Origin: Nocardioides iriomotensis
Lineage (GTDB): Bacteria; Actinomycetota; Actinomycetes; Propionibacteriales; Nocardioidaceae
NCBI RefSeq assembly: GCF_004168035.1
Contig: NZ_SDPU01000010.1
Location: 123,542-187,541, forward strand
Direction of reading: 5' to 3'
DNA: 64,000 bases
The translations under genes and the position numbers were made by a program. This document shows positions 1 through 10,779 of this stretch, in pieces (position 1 is the stretch's first letter; the number at the start of each line of letters is the position of its first letter). A model generated the notes under the pieces. The model made no database searches. It had not been told where the DNA came from and saw nothing but the letters and a program-made list of their open reading frames with translations.

Positions 1-2046
1 TGCGGGGTCCACCCCCGTCCCGCGCCGGGCCGCGTCGAGCAGCGGCTCGACCCGCGCCCGGATCTCCGAGGCGATGTCGTCGATGGAGGCACGGGCGTCG
101 ACGACGAGGTAGTGCTCCGGCTGCCCGGACGCGAGCTGGAGGAACATGTCGCGCACCCGCTCGTGGAACTCGACCGACTCGCCCTCGATGCGGTCGCGCT
201 CCTCGAACCGGGACATCCCATGCTGGGGCGGCAGGTCGAGCACGACGGTGAGGTTGGGGCGCAGGTCCGCGGTGGCCCAGCGCGCGATGCGCTCGACCTC
301 GAGGTCGGCCAGGTCTCGGCCCGCGCCCTGGTAGGCGAGCGTGCTGTCGACGTAGCGGTCGGTGATGACGACGGCCCCGCGCGCGAGGGCGGGTGCGACC
401 ACGGAGTCGACGTGCTCGGCCTTGTCGGCGGCGTAGAGCAGCGCCTCGGTGCGGTGGGAGATGTTGCCGGTGGCGGGGTCGAGCACGATCCGCCGCAGCT
501 CCTTGCCGACGTCGGTGTCGCCGGGCTCACGGGTCAGGACGACGTCGTACCCCTCGGCGGTGAGCCACTCCTGGAGCCGCTTGGCCTGCGTCGACTTGCC
601 GGCGCCCTCGCCGCCCTCGAGCGCGATGAAGCACCCCGTCGCCGAGTAGACGCCCAGCGTGCCGCTGAACGAGTGCCGCAGGTCGTGCACCAGCGAGGTC
701 CCCTTCCGGTCGTCCATCTGACGGTAGGCCGTGACACCGACAATCGTCATCGCGATCGCGGCCAGGAGGAACGTGATCGCGGCGCCGTTGTAGACCAGCA
801 GCGGCTCGCCGGACCGGTCCTCGCCGGGCAGGTCGATGGTGCCGATGGTGCCGGCGACCAGCGGGGCGGCCGCGAGCACGAGGGCGAGCACGAGCCGGAT
901 CATCGAGCCGACGAACGCGAAGGTGCGGCCCCGCACGTCGTCGGGCACCTCGAGACCGAGCAGCGTGTTGCCCGTGATCCACGCGACGCCGGCGGCGAAG
1001 CCCAGGAGCAGGGTCAGCGCGGTGACGATCTCGAGCTGCTGCACCAGGGCCAGCGGGAACAGCAGCAGCCCGGTGGTGGTCAGCGCGATGCCGAACAGCC
1101 GCCGCCGGGAGAGCCCGTGCAGCAGGCGCGGACCGCGCCACATGCCGAGGCCGAGCCCGGCGAAGACGGTGCCGAACAGCACGCCGTATCCGGGGTCGCC
1201 ACCGCCGAGGTCGGAGACGAACGTGCGGGCCAGGCCGATCACGACCCCGCCCGCCGCGAAGGCGCCGACGATGCCGATGACCAGGCCGCGGACCAGGGGC
1301 GTGGTGCCGACGTACTTCCAGCCGTCGACCACCACGCGCCAGGCGTTGGTGTCGCCCCCGACCGACGCGGGACCGCGCGGGATCGTGGTGAGCGAGGCGA
1401 TGACCAGGCCGCTGACGATGAAGGTCACGCCGTTGGCGTAGATCGCCAGGTCGATCGGTCCGCGGTCGAAGACGTCGAACAGGTTGCGGTACAGCTTGTC
1501 GGCCAGGGTGAGGCCGGTGAAGATCGCCGCCGCGGGGAGGGCCGAGCCGTACGTCGTCGCCAGGCTGATCTGGTTGGCCGCCTCGAGGCGGTACCGGGGG
1601 ACGAGGTTGGGGACGGTGGCGTCCTTGGCGGGCCCCCACACCAGCGACACCGCCTCGACGAGCACGGTGACCACGAAGATCCACCAGAGCTGACCGACGA
1701 CGGGGATGGTCAGGAACAGCACGCCCCGGATGTAGTCGCCCCAGATCAGCGTGACCCGACGGTCGATCTTGTCCGCGATGTAGCCGGCGATCGGACCCAT
1801 CACCAGCGCCGGGAGCACGCGCAGGAAGAGCACCGTCGCGATCGCGTAGTTCTTGCCGGCGTAGGAGTCCGCGCTGGCGTTCGCCATCGCGGTCAGCGCG
1901 AGCAGGCCGATCCAGTCCCCCAGGCTGGAGAGGCCCAGACCGATCCAGAGCCGCCGGAAGTCCGGGATCCGCAGGACGGCCGCGAGCGAGTGCGTCGGCG
2001 CATGACGGAGGTCGTCGACCGCCGACACGGGTGGGTGTTCGCTCAC
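1..2046 (-). CDS. tmk: MFS-domain/thymidylate kinase fusion (3' end outside window)
   Basis: This gene is incomplete: it starts at a GTG (2046-2044) and runs off the window after 682 codons. Roughly residues 1-440 read as a hydrophobic major-facilitator-like domain, with the MFS loop signature GPIAGYIADKIDRR near the N terminus. The second part is a dTMP kinase with a P-loop EGGEGAGKST whose lysine is about residue 484. The kinase makes dTDP from dTMP for DNA synthesis. The frame is open throughout, so the fusion is real and not an assembly join. Streptomyces has a similar membrane-linked Tmk next to topA, as I recall. It lies 22 bp downstream of topA and may be co-transcribed with it. What the transporter half moves is unknown. 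Confidence 0.9.
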   Translation of the reverse strand, partial: MSEHPPVSAVDDLRHAPTHSLAAVLRIPDFRRLWIGLGLSSLGDWIGLLALTAMANASADSYAGKNYAIATVLFLRVLPALVMGPIAGYIADKIDRRVTLIWGDYIRGVLFLTIPVVGQLWWIFVVTVLVEAVSLVWGPAKDATVPNLVPRYRLEAANQISLATTYGSALPAAAIFTGLTLADKLYRNLFDVFDRGPIDLAIYANGVTFIVSGLVIASLTTIPRGPASVGGDTNAWRVVVDGWKYVGTTPLVRGLVIGIVGAFAAGGVVIGLARTFVSDLGGGDPGYGVLFGTVFAGLGLGMWRGPRLLHGLSRRRLFGIALTTTGLLLFPLALVQQLEIVTALTLLLGFAAGVAWITGNTLLGLEVPDDVRGRTFAFVGSMIRLVLALVLAAAPLVAGTIGTIDLPGEDRSGEPLLVYNGAAITFLLAAIAMTIVGVTAYRQMDDRKGTSLVHDLRHSFSGTLGVYSATGCFIALEGGEGAGKSTQAKRLQEWLTAEGYDVVLTREPGDTDVGKELRRIVLDPATGNISHRTEALLYAADKAEHVDSVVAPALARGAVVITDRYVDSTLAYQGAGRDLADLEVERIARWATADLRPNLTVVLDLPPQHGMSRFEERDRIEGESVEFHERVRDMFLQLASGQPEHYLVVDARASIDDIASEIRARVEPLLDAARRGTGVDPA

Positions 2047-2068
2047 GGGGTCAGCGTAGGGCGTCGGG

Positions 2069-4765
2069 TCAGGACTTCTTCGCGGCCTTCTTCGTGGTCC
2101 TCTTCGCGGCGGACTTCTTCGTCGACGACTTCTTGGCCGTCGACTTCTTGGCGGCCGACTTCTTCGTCGTCTTCTTGGCCGCCTTCTTGGCGGGGCCCTT
2201 GGCCCGGCGCTCGGCGAGCAGCTCGGCGGCACGCTCGATCGTGATCGTGGCCTGGTCGTCGCCCTGGCGCAGCGTCGCGTTGTACTCGCCGTCGGTGACG
2301 TAGGGGCCGAACCGGCCGCCCTTGACCGTGACCGTCTGACCGCTCGCCGGGTCGGTGCCGATCTCCCGCCCGGGGTCGGCGGCCGCGCGGCCGCGCCGCT
2401 TGGGCTCGGCGTAGATCTTCAGCGCCTCCTCCAGCGAGATCGTGAGGAGCTTCTCCTCGGAGTCGATCGAGCGGGAGTCGGTGCCCTTCTTGAGGTACGG
2501 GCCGTAGCGGCCGTTCTGCGCGGTGATCTCGTCGCCCGACTCGGGGTCGGTGCCGACGACGCGCGGCAGGGTCAGCAGCTTGAGCGCGTCCTGCAGCGTG
2601 ATCGTGTCGAGGGTCATCGACTTGAACAGCGAGCCGGTGCGCGGCTTGGCGCCCTTGGGCGCGTCCTCCGGCAGGACCTCGGTGACGTAGGGGCCGAAAC
2701 GGCCGTTCTTCGCCACGATGGGCAACCCGGACTCGGGGTCGTCGCCGAGGTGCGTCTCCTCGCCGGCCGGGTTGGCCAGCAGCTCCTTGGCCTTCGCGGG
2801 CGTGAGCTCGTCGGGGGGCAGGTCCTCGGGGACGTTGGCGCGGGTGCCGTCCTCGGTCTCGATGTAGGGGCCGTAGCGGCCGACCCGCAGGTCGATGCCG
2901 TCGTCGATCGGGAACGTCGCCAGCTCGCGGGCGTCGATCTCGCCGAGCTCGGAGACGAGCTTCTTGAGGCCCTCGACGTCGCCGCCGCCGAAGTAGAACT
3001 TCGCGAGCTCGTCATTGCCGACGGCACGACCGGCCGCCACCTCGTCGAGGGTGTCCTCCATGACCGCGGTGAACTCGTAGGACACCAGCCGGGAGAAGTG
3101 CTCCTCGAGCAGCCGGATCACCGAGAACGCCAGCCACGCCGGCACCAGCGCGGTGCCCTTCTTGTAGACGTAGCCGCGGTTGAGGATCGTGCCGATGATC
3201 GAGGCGTACGTCGACGGCCGGCCGATCTCGCGCTCCTCGAGCTCACGGACCAGGGTCGCCTCGGTGTAGCGCGCCGGCGGCTTCGTCTCGTGGCCGGCCG
3301 CGCGCACCGACGCCGCCGACACCGCGTCGCCCTCGGACACGGCGGGGAGCCGGGTCTCGCGGTCGTCGGACTCGGTGTCCGGGTCGTCGCTGCCCTCGAC
3401 GTACGCCTTGAGGAAGCCGTGGAAGGTGATCACGCGGCCGCTGGCGGAGAACACGACGTCCTCGCCGCTGCTGGCGCCGCCGCCGAGGCGGATCGTCACC
3501 GAGCGGCCCTCGGCGTCCTTCATCTGCGAGGCGACGGTGCGCATCCAGATCAGCTCGTAGAGGCGGAACTCGTCGCCGGTGAGGCCGGTCTGCGCGGGCG
3601 TGCGGAAGTTCTCGCCGGCCGGGCGGATCGCCTCGTGCGCCTCCTGGGCGTTCTTGACCTTGGAGGTGTAGGTGCGCGGTTTGTCGGGGACGTACTCCGC
3701 GCCGTACAGCTCGGTGGCCTGCTGGCGGGCCGCGGCGACGGCCGACTCCGACAGCGTCGTGGAGTCGGTGCGCATGTAGGTGATGAAGCCGTTCTCGTAG
3801 AGCCGCTGCGCGATCGACATCGTCCGCGAGGCGCCGTAGCCGAGCTTGCGGGAGGCCTCCTGCTGCAGCGTCGTGGTGCGGAACGGCGCGTAGGGCCTGC
3901 GGGTGTAGGGCTTGGACTCGACCGAGCGGACCTCGAAGGCCGTGTCGTCCAGCGCCGACGCGAGGGCCTCGGCGCGGCCGCGGTCGAGGTGCACGACGTT
4001 GCTGCTGTCCTTGAGCACGCCCTGGGCCGTGAAGTCGGAGCCGCGGGCCACCCGGGCTCCGTCGACGGAGTGCAGCTTGGCCGGGAACATCCGCTCGTCG
4101 TGGCCGGCTCCGGCGTCGAAGGTGCCCTCCAGGTCCCAGTACGACGCGGTGCGGAACGCCATCCGCTCCCGCTCCCGGTCGACGACAAGACGGGTCGCGA
4201 CGGACTGCACCCGGCCGGCCGACAGGCCGGACATGACCTTCTTCCACAGCACCGGGGAGACCTCGTAGCCGTAGAGCCGGTCGAGGATGCGCCGGGCCTC
4301 CTGGGCCTCGACGAGGTCCATGTCGATGTCGCGGGGGCTCTCGACCGCCGCGAGGATCGCCGGCTTGGTGATCTCGTGGAACACCATCCGGCGCACCGGG
4401 ACCTTGGGCTTCAGCTCGTCGAGCAGGTGCCAGGCGATCGCCTCGCCCTCGCGGTCCTCATCCGTGGCGAGGTAGAGCTCGGAGGCGTCCTTCAGGAGTC
4501 CCTTGAGCTTGGTCATGTGGGACTTCTTGTCGCGGGAGACGACGTAGTAGGGGGTGAAGTCGTTGTCGACGTCGACACCGAGGCGCGCCCACGGCTGGCC
4601 CTTGATCTTGGCGGGCACGTCGGCAGCGCTCTGCGGGAGGTCGCGGATGTGCCCGATCGACGACTCGACCACGTAGTCGCCGCCCAGGTAGCCGCCGATC
4701 GTCTTCGCCTTCGCGGGCGACTCGACGATCACCAGCTTGCGCCCGGCGCCGTTGTTCCCTGCCAC
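2069..4765 (-). CDS. topA: DNA topoisomerase I (type IA)
   Basis: TopA relaxes negatively supercoiled DNA through a 5'-phosphotyrosine intermediate. The 898-residue product has an N-terminal Toprim domain (KLVIVESPAKAKTIGGYLG at residues 10-28, metal-binding ATDEDREGEA around 101-110). The active-site tyrosine is in GFITYMRTDST (Tyr330). Several C-terminal repeats of the RYGPY/RFGPYV type follow, then a very lysine/alanine-rich tail that probably binds DNA. I chose the GTG at 4765 because the protein then begins VAGNNGAGRKLVIVES and a GAGGAGCAGGA ribosome site precedes it. An upstream ATG at 4885 would add 40 residues unlike the family. The length and lysine tail are typical of actinobacterial TopA. 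Confidence 0.97.
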   Translation of the reverse strand: MAGNNGAGRKLVIVESPAKAKTIGGYLGGDYVVESSIGHIRDLPQSAADVPAKIKGQPWARLGVDVDNDFTPYYVVSRDKKSHMTKLKGLLKDASELYLATDEDREGEAIAWHLLDELKPKVPVRRMVFHEITKPAILAAVESPRDIDMDLVEAQEARRILDRLYGYEVSPVLWKKVMSGLSAGRVQSVATRLVVDRERERMAFRTASYWDLEGTFDAGAGHDERMFPAKLHSVDGARVARGSDFTAQGVLKDSSNVVHLDRGRAEALASALDDTAFEVRSVESKPYTRRPYAPFRTTTLQQEASRKLGYGASRTMSIAQRLYENGFITYMRTDSTTLSESAVAAARQQATELYGAEYVPDKPRTYTSKVKNAQEAHEAIRPAGENFRTPAQTGLTGDEFRLYELIWMRTVASQMKDAEGRSVTIRLGGGASSGEDVVFSASGRVITFHGFLKAYVEGSDDPDTESDDRETRLPAVSEGDAVSAASVRAAGHETKPPARYTEATLVRELEEREIGRPSTYASIIGTILNRGYVYKKGTALVPAWLAFSVIRLLEEHFSRLVSYEFTAVMEDTLDEVAAGRAVGNDELAKFYFGGGDVEGLKKLVSELGEIDARELATFPIDDGIDLRVGRYGPYIETEDGTRANVPEDLPPDELTPAKAKELLANPAGEETHLGDDPESGLPIVAKNGRFGPYVTEVLPEDAPKGAKPRTGSLFKSMTLDTITLQDALKLLTLPRVVGTDPESGDEITAQNGRYGPYLKKGTDSRSIDSEEKLLTISLEEALKIYAEPKRRGRAAADPGREIGTDPASGQTVTVKGGRFGPYVTDGEYNATLRQGDDQATITIERAAELLAERRAKGPAKKAAKKTTKKSAAKKSTAKKSSTKKSAAKRTTKKAAKKS

Positions 4766-4928
4766 GTCCTGTCCTGCTCCTCGTCTCGCTGCGTCCCGGC
4801 CGTACCCAGGCCGGAGTTCCGCGCCAGACACGGTAACGCGCCGTGTCAACGGGGAATGCCCAGTGTCCGCGGGGCAGCATGGCACGCCGGAGGCGCCCGG
4901 GCCGCGATGTGGCCCCGGTCACGTCGGG

Positions 4929-5636
4929 TCACGCGGTCGGCGAGAACGACGCCTGGAGGCTCTTCTTCTGCAGCCGCGCGAGCTTCTCGACCAGCCTGGT
5001 GTCGGGCTTTCCGCCCCGGCGGGCGCCGATGACCCGGACGTAGACGTTGCCGACGGCGTAGGCGATCTCCATCGAGGTGTAGGGACCGTTGTCGCTCTTC
5101 CCGTGGCGGATCTGCCCGACGGCGTCCTCGACCGTGCGCACGGTGTAGGACTCGGCGTCGTCGTCGCCGAACATCATGCTGCGCAGCATGGTTGCGCCGC
5201 CGTTGTCACGGGTCTCGAAGAGGTAGACGTGGATCCACCGGTCCTCGGCGCGGTTCTCGGCGTAGACGTGGAAGCCGCGGCGCATCCGGCTCATCCGGAA
5301 GTCCTTGAGGACCCTTTTGTCCCCGCCGTAGAAGTTGCGCACGTAGCGCGGCAGCGTGAACGACCCGGTGTCGCCCCCGAGGTCGGTGGGATCGTCGTCG
5401 TCCCGGGGCAGGAACCCGGGCGGCACCAGCACGACGTCCCCCAGCGGTCCCTGCACCCGGCCGTCCTGGGCGGGGAGGGGCAGGTTGCTCGGCTTCGGCT
5501 CGCTCGGCGAGGGCGAGGCGTCGCTCTCCGCCTGCGCCTCCGGTGCCGCGGAGCCGGCGCCGCAGCCGGCGCCCGAGACGCCCAGCGCGAGGACGGTGGT
5601 GAGGGCCGCGGCCCGACGTGCGACGTGCCTGTCCAT
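4929..5636 (-). CDS. Putative secreted lipoprotein
   Basis: I do not recognise a named family. The 235-residue product begins with a basic/hydrophobic signal peptide (MDRHVARRAAALTTVLALG) ending at SGAGC (Cys25), a plausible although imperfect lipobox. A Ser/Pro/Ala-rich linker follows, consistent with an exported, membrane-anchored lipoprotein. The mature part is mixed polar sequence with no enzymatic motif I can identify. It lies between topA and the methyltransferase on the same strand, 54 bp downstream of the pair's other member. Export is inferred from the signal alone. Confidence 0.7.
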   Translation of the reverse strand: MDRHVARRAAALTTVLALGVSGAGCGAGSAAPEAQAESDASPSPSEPKPSNLPLPAQDGRVQGPLGDVVLVPPGFLPRDDDDPTDLGGDTGSFTLPRYVRNFYGGDKRVLKDFRMSRMRRGFHVYAENRAEDRWIHVYLFETRDNGGATMLRSMMFGDDDAESYTVRTVEDAVGQIRHGKSDNGPYTSMEIAYAVGNVYVRVIGARRGGKPDTRLVEKLARLQKKSLQASFSPTA

Positions 5637-5690
5637 GTGATCCCCCGATCGACGCGACCTCTGTGCTGGAGGGATGCCCCGAACGGAGGG

Positions 5691-7163
5691 TCAGGAAACC
5701 GTGAGGAACCCGTCGGCCACGAGTCGGCGGACCTCGGGCTCGTAGGTCCCGCGCAGCTCGGCGGCGTCGCGGTCGAGCAGGGTGGCCAGCGCGTCGAGGA
5801 TCTGCCCGACGGTCAGGTCGCCGTCGCAGGCGCCGACGAGGCCCGCGAGCACGGTGTCGGCTTGGTGCGCGCGGCGCATTCCCCGCTGCTGGCGCAGCAC
5901 GATCGTCTCGGGGTCCTCGGCGCCGGGAGCACCGGTCGCCTCCTGCCGGACGTCCTCGCGGCGCACCAGCCGGACGCCGGCCAGGTCGGGGTTCGCGGCG
6001 AGCGCGTCGTCCCGGCGGGCGCGGGCGGCGACCTCCGGACCGAGCGGCTGCTCCACGTCGTACGGCCACTCCTCGAGGTGCAGCACCGGCTCCCGCTCGA
6101 CCCGACGGAGGTTGAGCCAGCCGAACCCGACCGCCTCGATCCCCTGCTCGGCGAACCAGGCCAGCCAGGTGTCGTAGCGCGATGCGTAGTCCTGGTCGCC
6201 GTGCACGCCGGCGTCCTTGAGCCACAGCTCGACGTACTCCGCCGGGTCGGCGACCTCACGCTGCACCACCCAGGCGTCGACGTCCTGGCCCGCGACCCAC
6301 CCGGCCACCCGCTCGCGCCAGTCCACGCCCCTGCGGTGCACCCAGTTGGCGAGGACCTGAGCCCGGCCGCCGGGGCTCAGGTGGTCGGCGGCGCCGGAGA
6401 CGACGCGGCGGACCATCTCGTCGCCGGGCAGGCCGGAGTCCCGGTATACGAGGCGTCGGCCGGTGCCCGGGGAGACGACGAACGGCGGATTGGTGACGAT
6501 CAGGTCGAACCGCTCGTCGCCGACGGGCTCGTACAGGCTGCCGGCCCGGTCGTCGATGCGGACCCCGTTGAGGGCGGCGTTGAGCCGGGCCATCCGGAGC
6601 GCGCGCTGGTTCACGTCGGTGGCCACGACGTGCCGGGCGTGCTCGGCGAGGTGCAGCGCCTGGACGCCGCAGCCGGTGCCGAGGTCGAGGGCGCGCTCGA
6701 CCGGCTCGCGGACGGTGAGCTGGGCGAGCGTCGAGGACGCCGAGCTGATGCCGAGGACGTGGTCGTCGCCCACCTTCATCCCGCCCCCGTCGAGGCCGGG
6801 AGTCAGGTCGCTGACCACCCACCATCCCCGGGTGTCGTCGGCGTAGGGCCGGACGTCGACGCGGGCTCGGACCTCGCCGATGCTGCGCTCGAGCAGGCCG
6901 GCGACGCAGAGGGGGTCGACCAGGCCCGGGAGCGCGGCCTCGAGGTCGGCGGCGGGCACGACGGCCTGGAGCAGCCAGAGCCGGACCAGGGTCGACAGCG
7001 GGCTGCGGTCGCGGGTGGCGCGCAGTCCCGGCGTGGTCTCGTTGCGGGACAGCGCGCGGTGGGCGACGGGTCCGAGGAGGCCGGCGACGCCCTCGTAGTG
7101 GTAGCCGGCCTCGACGAGGTCGTCGCGCAGTCGCTCCACGTCAGCGGTCGAGAGCAGGTCCAC
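5691..7163 (-). CDS. Class I SAM-dependent methyltransferase of the HemK/PrmC-like small-domain type
   Basis: The 490-residue protein has an N-terminal helical region (about 1-130) and then a Rossmann methyltransferase domain. Motif I is LDLGTGCG (159-166), the acidic strand is ATDVN (181-185), and NPPF (225-228) is the (N/D)PPY-type motif of enzymes that methylate planar nitrogens, such as PrmC or RsmC. A C-terminal extension of about 200 residues has no clear match. The likely start is GTG at 7163. An actinobacteria-wide gene of this kind sits near topA in Streptomyces. The substrate could be a ribosomal RNA, a release factor or another protein, and the sequence does not say which. Confidence 0.8.
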   Translation of the reverse strand: MDLLSTADVERLRDDLVEAGYHYEGVAGLLGPVAHRALSRNETTPGLRATRDRSPLSTLVRLWLLQAVVPAADLEAALPGLVDPLCVAGLLERSIGEVRARVDVRPYADDTRGWWVVSDLTPGLDGGGMKVGDDHVLGISSASSTLAQLTVREPVERALDLGTGCGVQALHLAEHARHVVATDVNQRALRMARLNAALNGVRIDDRAGSLYEPVGDERFDLIVTNPPFVVSPGTGRRLVYRDSGLPGDEMVRRVVSGAADHLSPGGRAQVLANWVHRRGVDWRERVAGWVAGQDVDAWVVQREVADPAEYVELWLKDAGVHGDQDYASRYDTWLAWFAEQGIEAVGFGWLNLRRVEREPVLHLEEWPYDVEQPLGPEVAARARRDDALAANPDLAGVRLVRREDVRQEATGAPGAEDPETIVLRQQRGMRRAHQADTVLAGLVGACDGDLTVGQILDALATLLDRDAAELRGTYEPEVRRLVADGFLTVS

Positions 7164-7218
7164 GGCTCCCGACTCTATGACCTCGGCAGCGGGACCGGTC
7201 AGTCCGCCCGGGACACGG

Positions 7219-7253
7219 CGAGGGGCCGCCTCCCCGCGGGAGACGGCCCCTCG
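7219..7253. terminator. Hairpin terminator after hppA
   Basis: GAGGGGCCG (7220-7228) pairs with CGGCCCCTC (7244-7252). A nested CTCCC/GGGAG stem gives a long GC-rich hairpin 13 bp beyond the hppA stop. There is no T-run, as is common in high-GC actinobacteria. It also lies just 5' of the methyltransferase start on the same strand. Confidence 0.7.
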
Positions 7254-7265
7254 TGTGGCGCTGGG

Positions 7266-9587
<2,322 letters not shown>

Positions 9588-9710
9588 ACGTCCTCCTCCG
9601 ATTGGGCCCGCTCGGGTACCCGTCGTGAATGGGCGCGCACATCCGGCCTGGCCTCGACCAAGGGGATGCCGACAGGCGTGACCTGCCTCACGCGCGATTC
9701 GGTGAGCCGG

Positions 9711-9716
9711 AGTCTA
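9711..9716 (-). promoter_or_regulatory. -10 element of hppA
   Basis: On the minus strand TAGACT matches the actinobacterial TAnnnT -10. The predicted start near 9704 leaves a long leader before hppA. The -35 is not obvious. The 9588-9841 gap otherwise holds nothing I can name. Confidence 0.4.
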
Positions 9717-9841
9717 CGCACGAAGTAGGGCCGTGGCGGCACCAGGTGTGTGGCATGGCCCACATTTCTTGCCATCCGGAACTCTCGTGGCTTGCGAGAC
9801 GTCCTGGTCCGCGCTGCGGGGCGGCGTGCGGTGCGCGTGGA

Positions 9842-10255
9842 TCAGGCGGCGCGCACGGGCCACGACATGGTGAGCGTCGTGGTGTCGCCCACGTGGGCGA
9901 TCGCGAGGTCGTCGATGAGCCCGCGCAGCAGCGCCCAGGGCTCCACCCCGTCGACGTCGGAGTCGGGCTCGTCGTCGACGTGGACGTGACCGGTCGCGAC
10001 GACGTCGACCACCAGCCGGCCGTCCACCGCCAGGGTCACGGTGACCGGGCCGCTGTCGGAGGCGGGGTCGGCCACCATCAGGGCGCACGCCTCACCGACC
10101 GCCAGCCGGACCTCCTCGACGAACTCCTCGTCCTGGCTCGCCCGCCGAGCCACCGCGGCCGCGATCAGCCGCACGGTGCGGACGAGGGCAGGGTCACGAG
10201 CGATGGCGACGGTGATTCCCGTCCCCGTGCTCGGGGAGGTGCGTGTGGCCCCCAT
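9842..10255 (-). CDS. RsbW-like anti-sigma factor with degenerate ATP-binding motifs (ApgA-like partner of BldG)
   Basis: This 137-residue protein aligns with the HATPase_c_2 anti-sigma fold and follows bldG by 5 bp. In Streptomyces the same pair is bldG and the downstream anti-sigma gene (ORF3/ApgA). The N-box region reads GEACALMVADP, where active RsbW kinases have EAxxNAxxH, and the following G1 region lacks DxGxG (it reads VVATGHVHVDD). The ATP-binding and kinase residues therefore appear to be missing. It may bind a sigma factor or BldG without phosphorylating it. The fold call rests on overall pattern and context; the loss of motifs is seen directly. Confidence 0.75.
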   Translation of the reverse strand: MGATRTSPSTGTGITVAIARDPALVRTVRLIAAAVARRASQDEEFVEEVRLAVGEACALMVADPASDSGPVTVTLAVDGRLVVDVVATGHVHVDDEPDSDVDGVEPWALLRGLIDDLAIAHVGDTTTLTMSWPVRAA

Positions 10256-10261
10256 GGCGGG

Positions 10262-10600
10262 TCAGTGCTCAGCCAGCGCGTCGGCCTGCGAGCCGTGGAT
10301 CACGAAGACCTTGGCGAGGCCGGTGATCCGGAAGATCTTGAGCAGCCGCTCCTGGTTGCAGATGAGGCGCATCGAGCCGTCGTGCGCACGCACCTTCTTC
10401 AGGCCACCGACCAGGACGCCGAGACCGGTCGAGTCGAGAAAGTCGACCTTCTCCATGTCGATCACCAGGTTGTACTCGCCGTTGCCGACCAGCTCGGTGA
10501 TCTTGTCGCGCAGCTTGGGTGCGGTGTAGACGTCGATCTCGCCGCCGACCTCGATGATGGTGTGACCACCCTCGTGGCGCGTATCAAGTGACAGGTCCAC
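10262..10600 (-). CDS. bldG: BldG anti-anti-sigma factor (STAS domain)
   Basis: The 112-residue STAS protein closely resembles Streptomyces BldG as I remember it, including [10 protein letters not shown], the phosphorylation-site segment [13 protein letters not shown] (Ser57) and the C-terminal LKIFRITGL. BldG-type proteins switch partners with anti-sigma factors according to phosphorylation at this serine; in Streptomyces BldG is needed for aerial development and stress control. It starts at GTG (10600) behind a GGGAGTAGGG stretch. It forms a two-gene operon with the RsbW-like gene and is divergent from the helicase, as in Streptomyces. Confidence 0.93.
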   Translation of the reverse strand: MDLSLDTRHEGGHTIIEVGGEIDVYTAPKLRDKITELVGNGEYNLVIDMEKVDFLDSTGLGVLVGGLKKVRAHDGSMRLICNQERLLKIFRITGLAKVFVIHGSQADALAEH

Positions 10601-10779
10601 GCCCTACTCCCTCGATCAGTTGCCGTTCACACGGGTCGGGGCCGACCCAGTGGCCGTCCCCCACGGGTGCATTCAATCATGCACCCCCTCGGCACACCGG
10701 TCACTCTGCCAGATTCCGAGCTCACCGTGCAGCGCCTGACCCCCGAAACCGCGTCGGTGGGCTTTGCCAGACTCACGCC

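Noticed and set aside
9588..9704. Riboswitch in the hppA leader
   Set aside because: The leader is long enough, but I see no known riboswitch core or strong expression platform.
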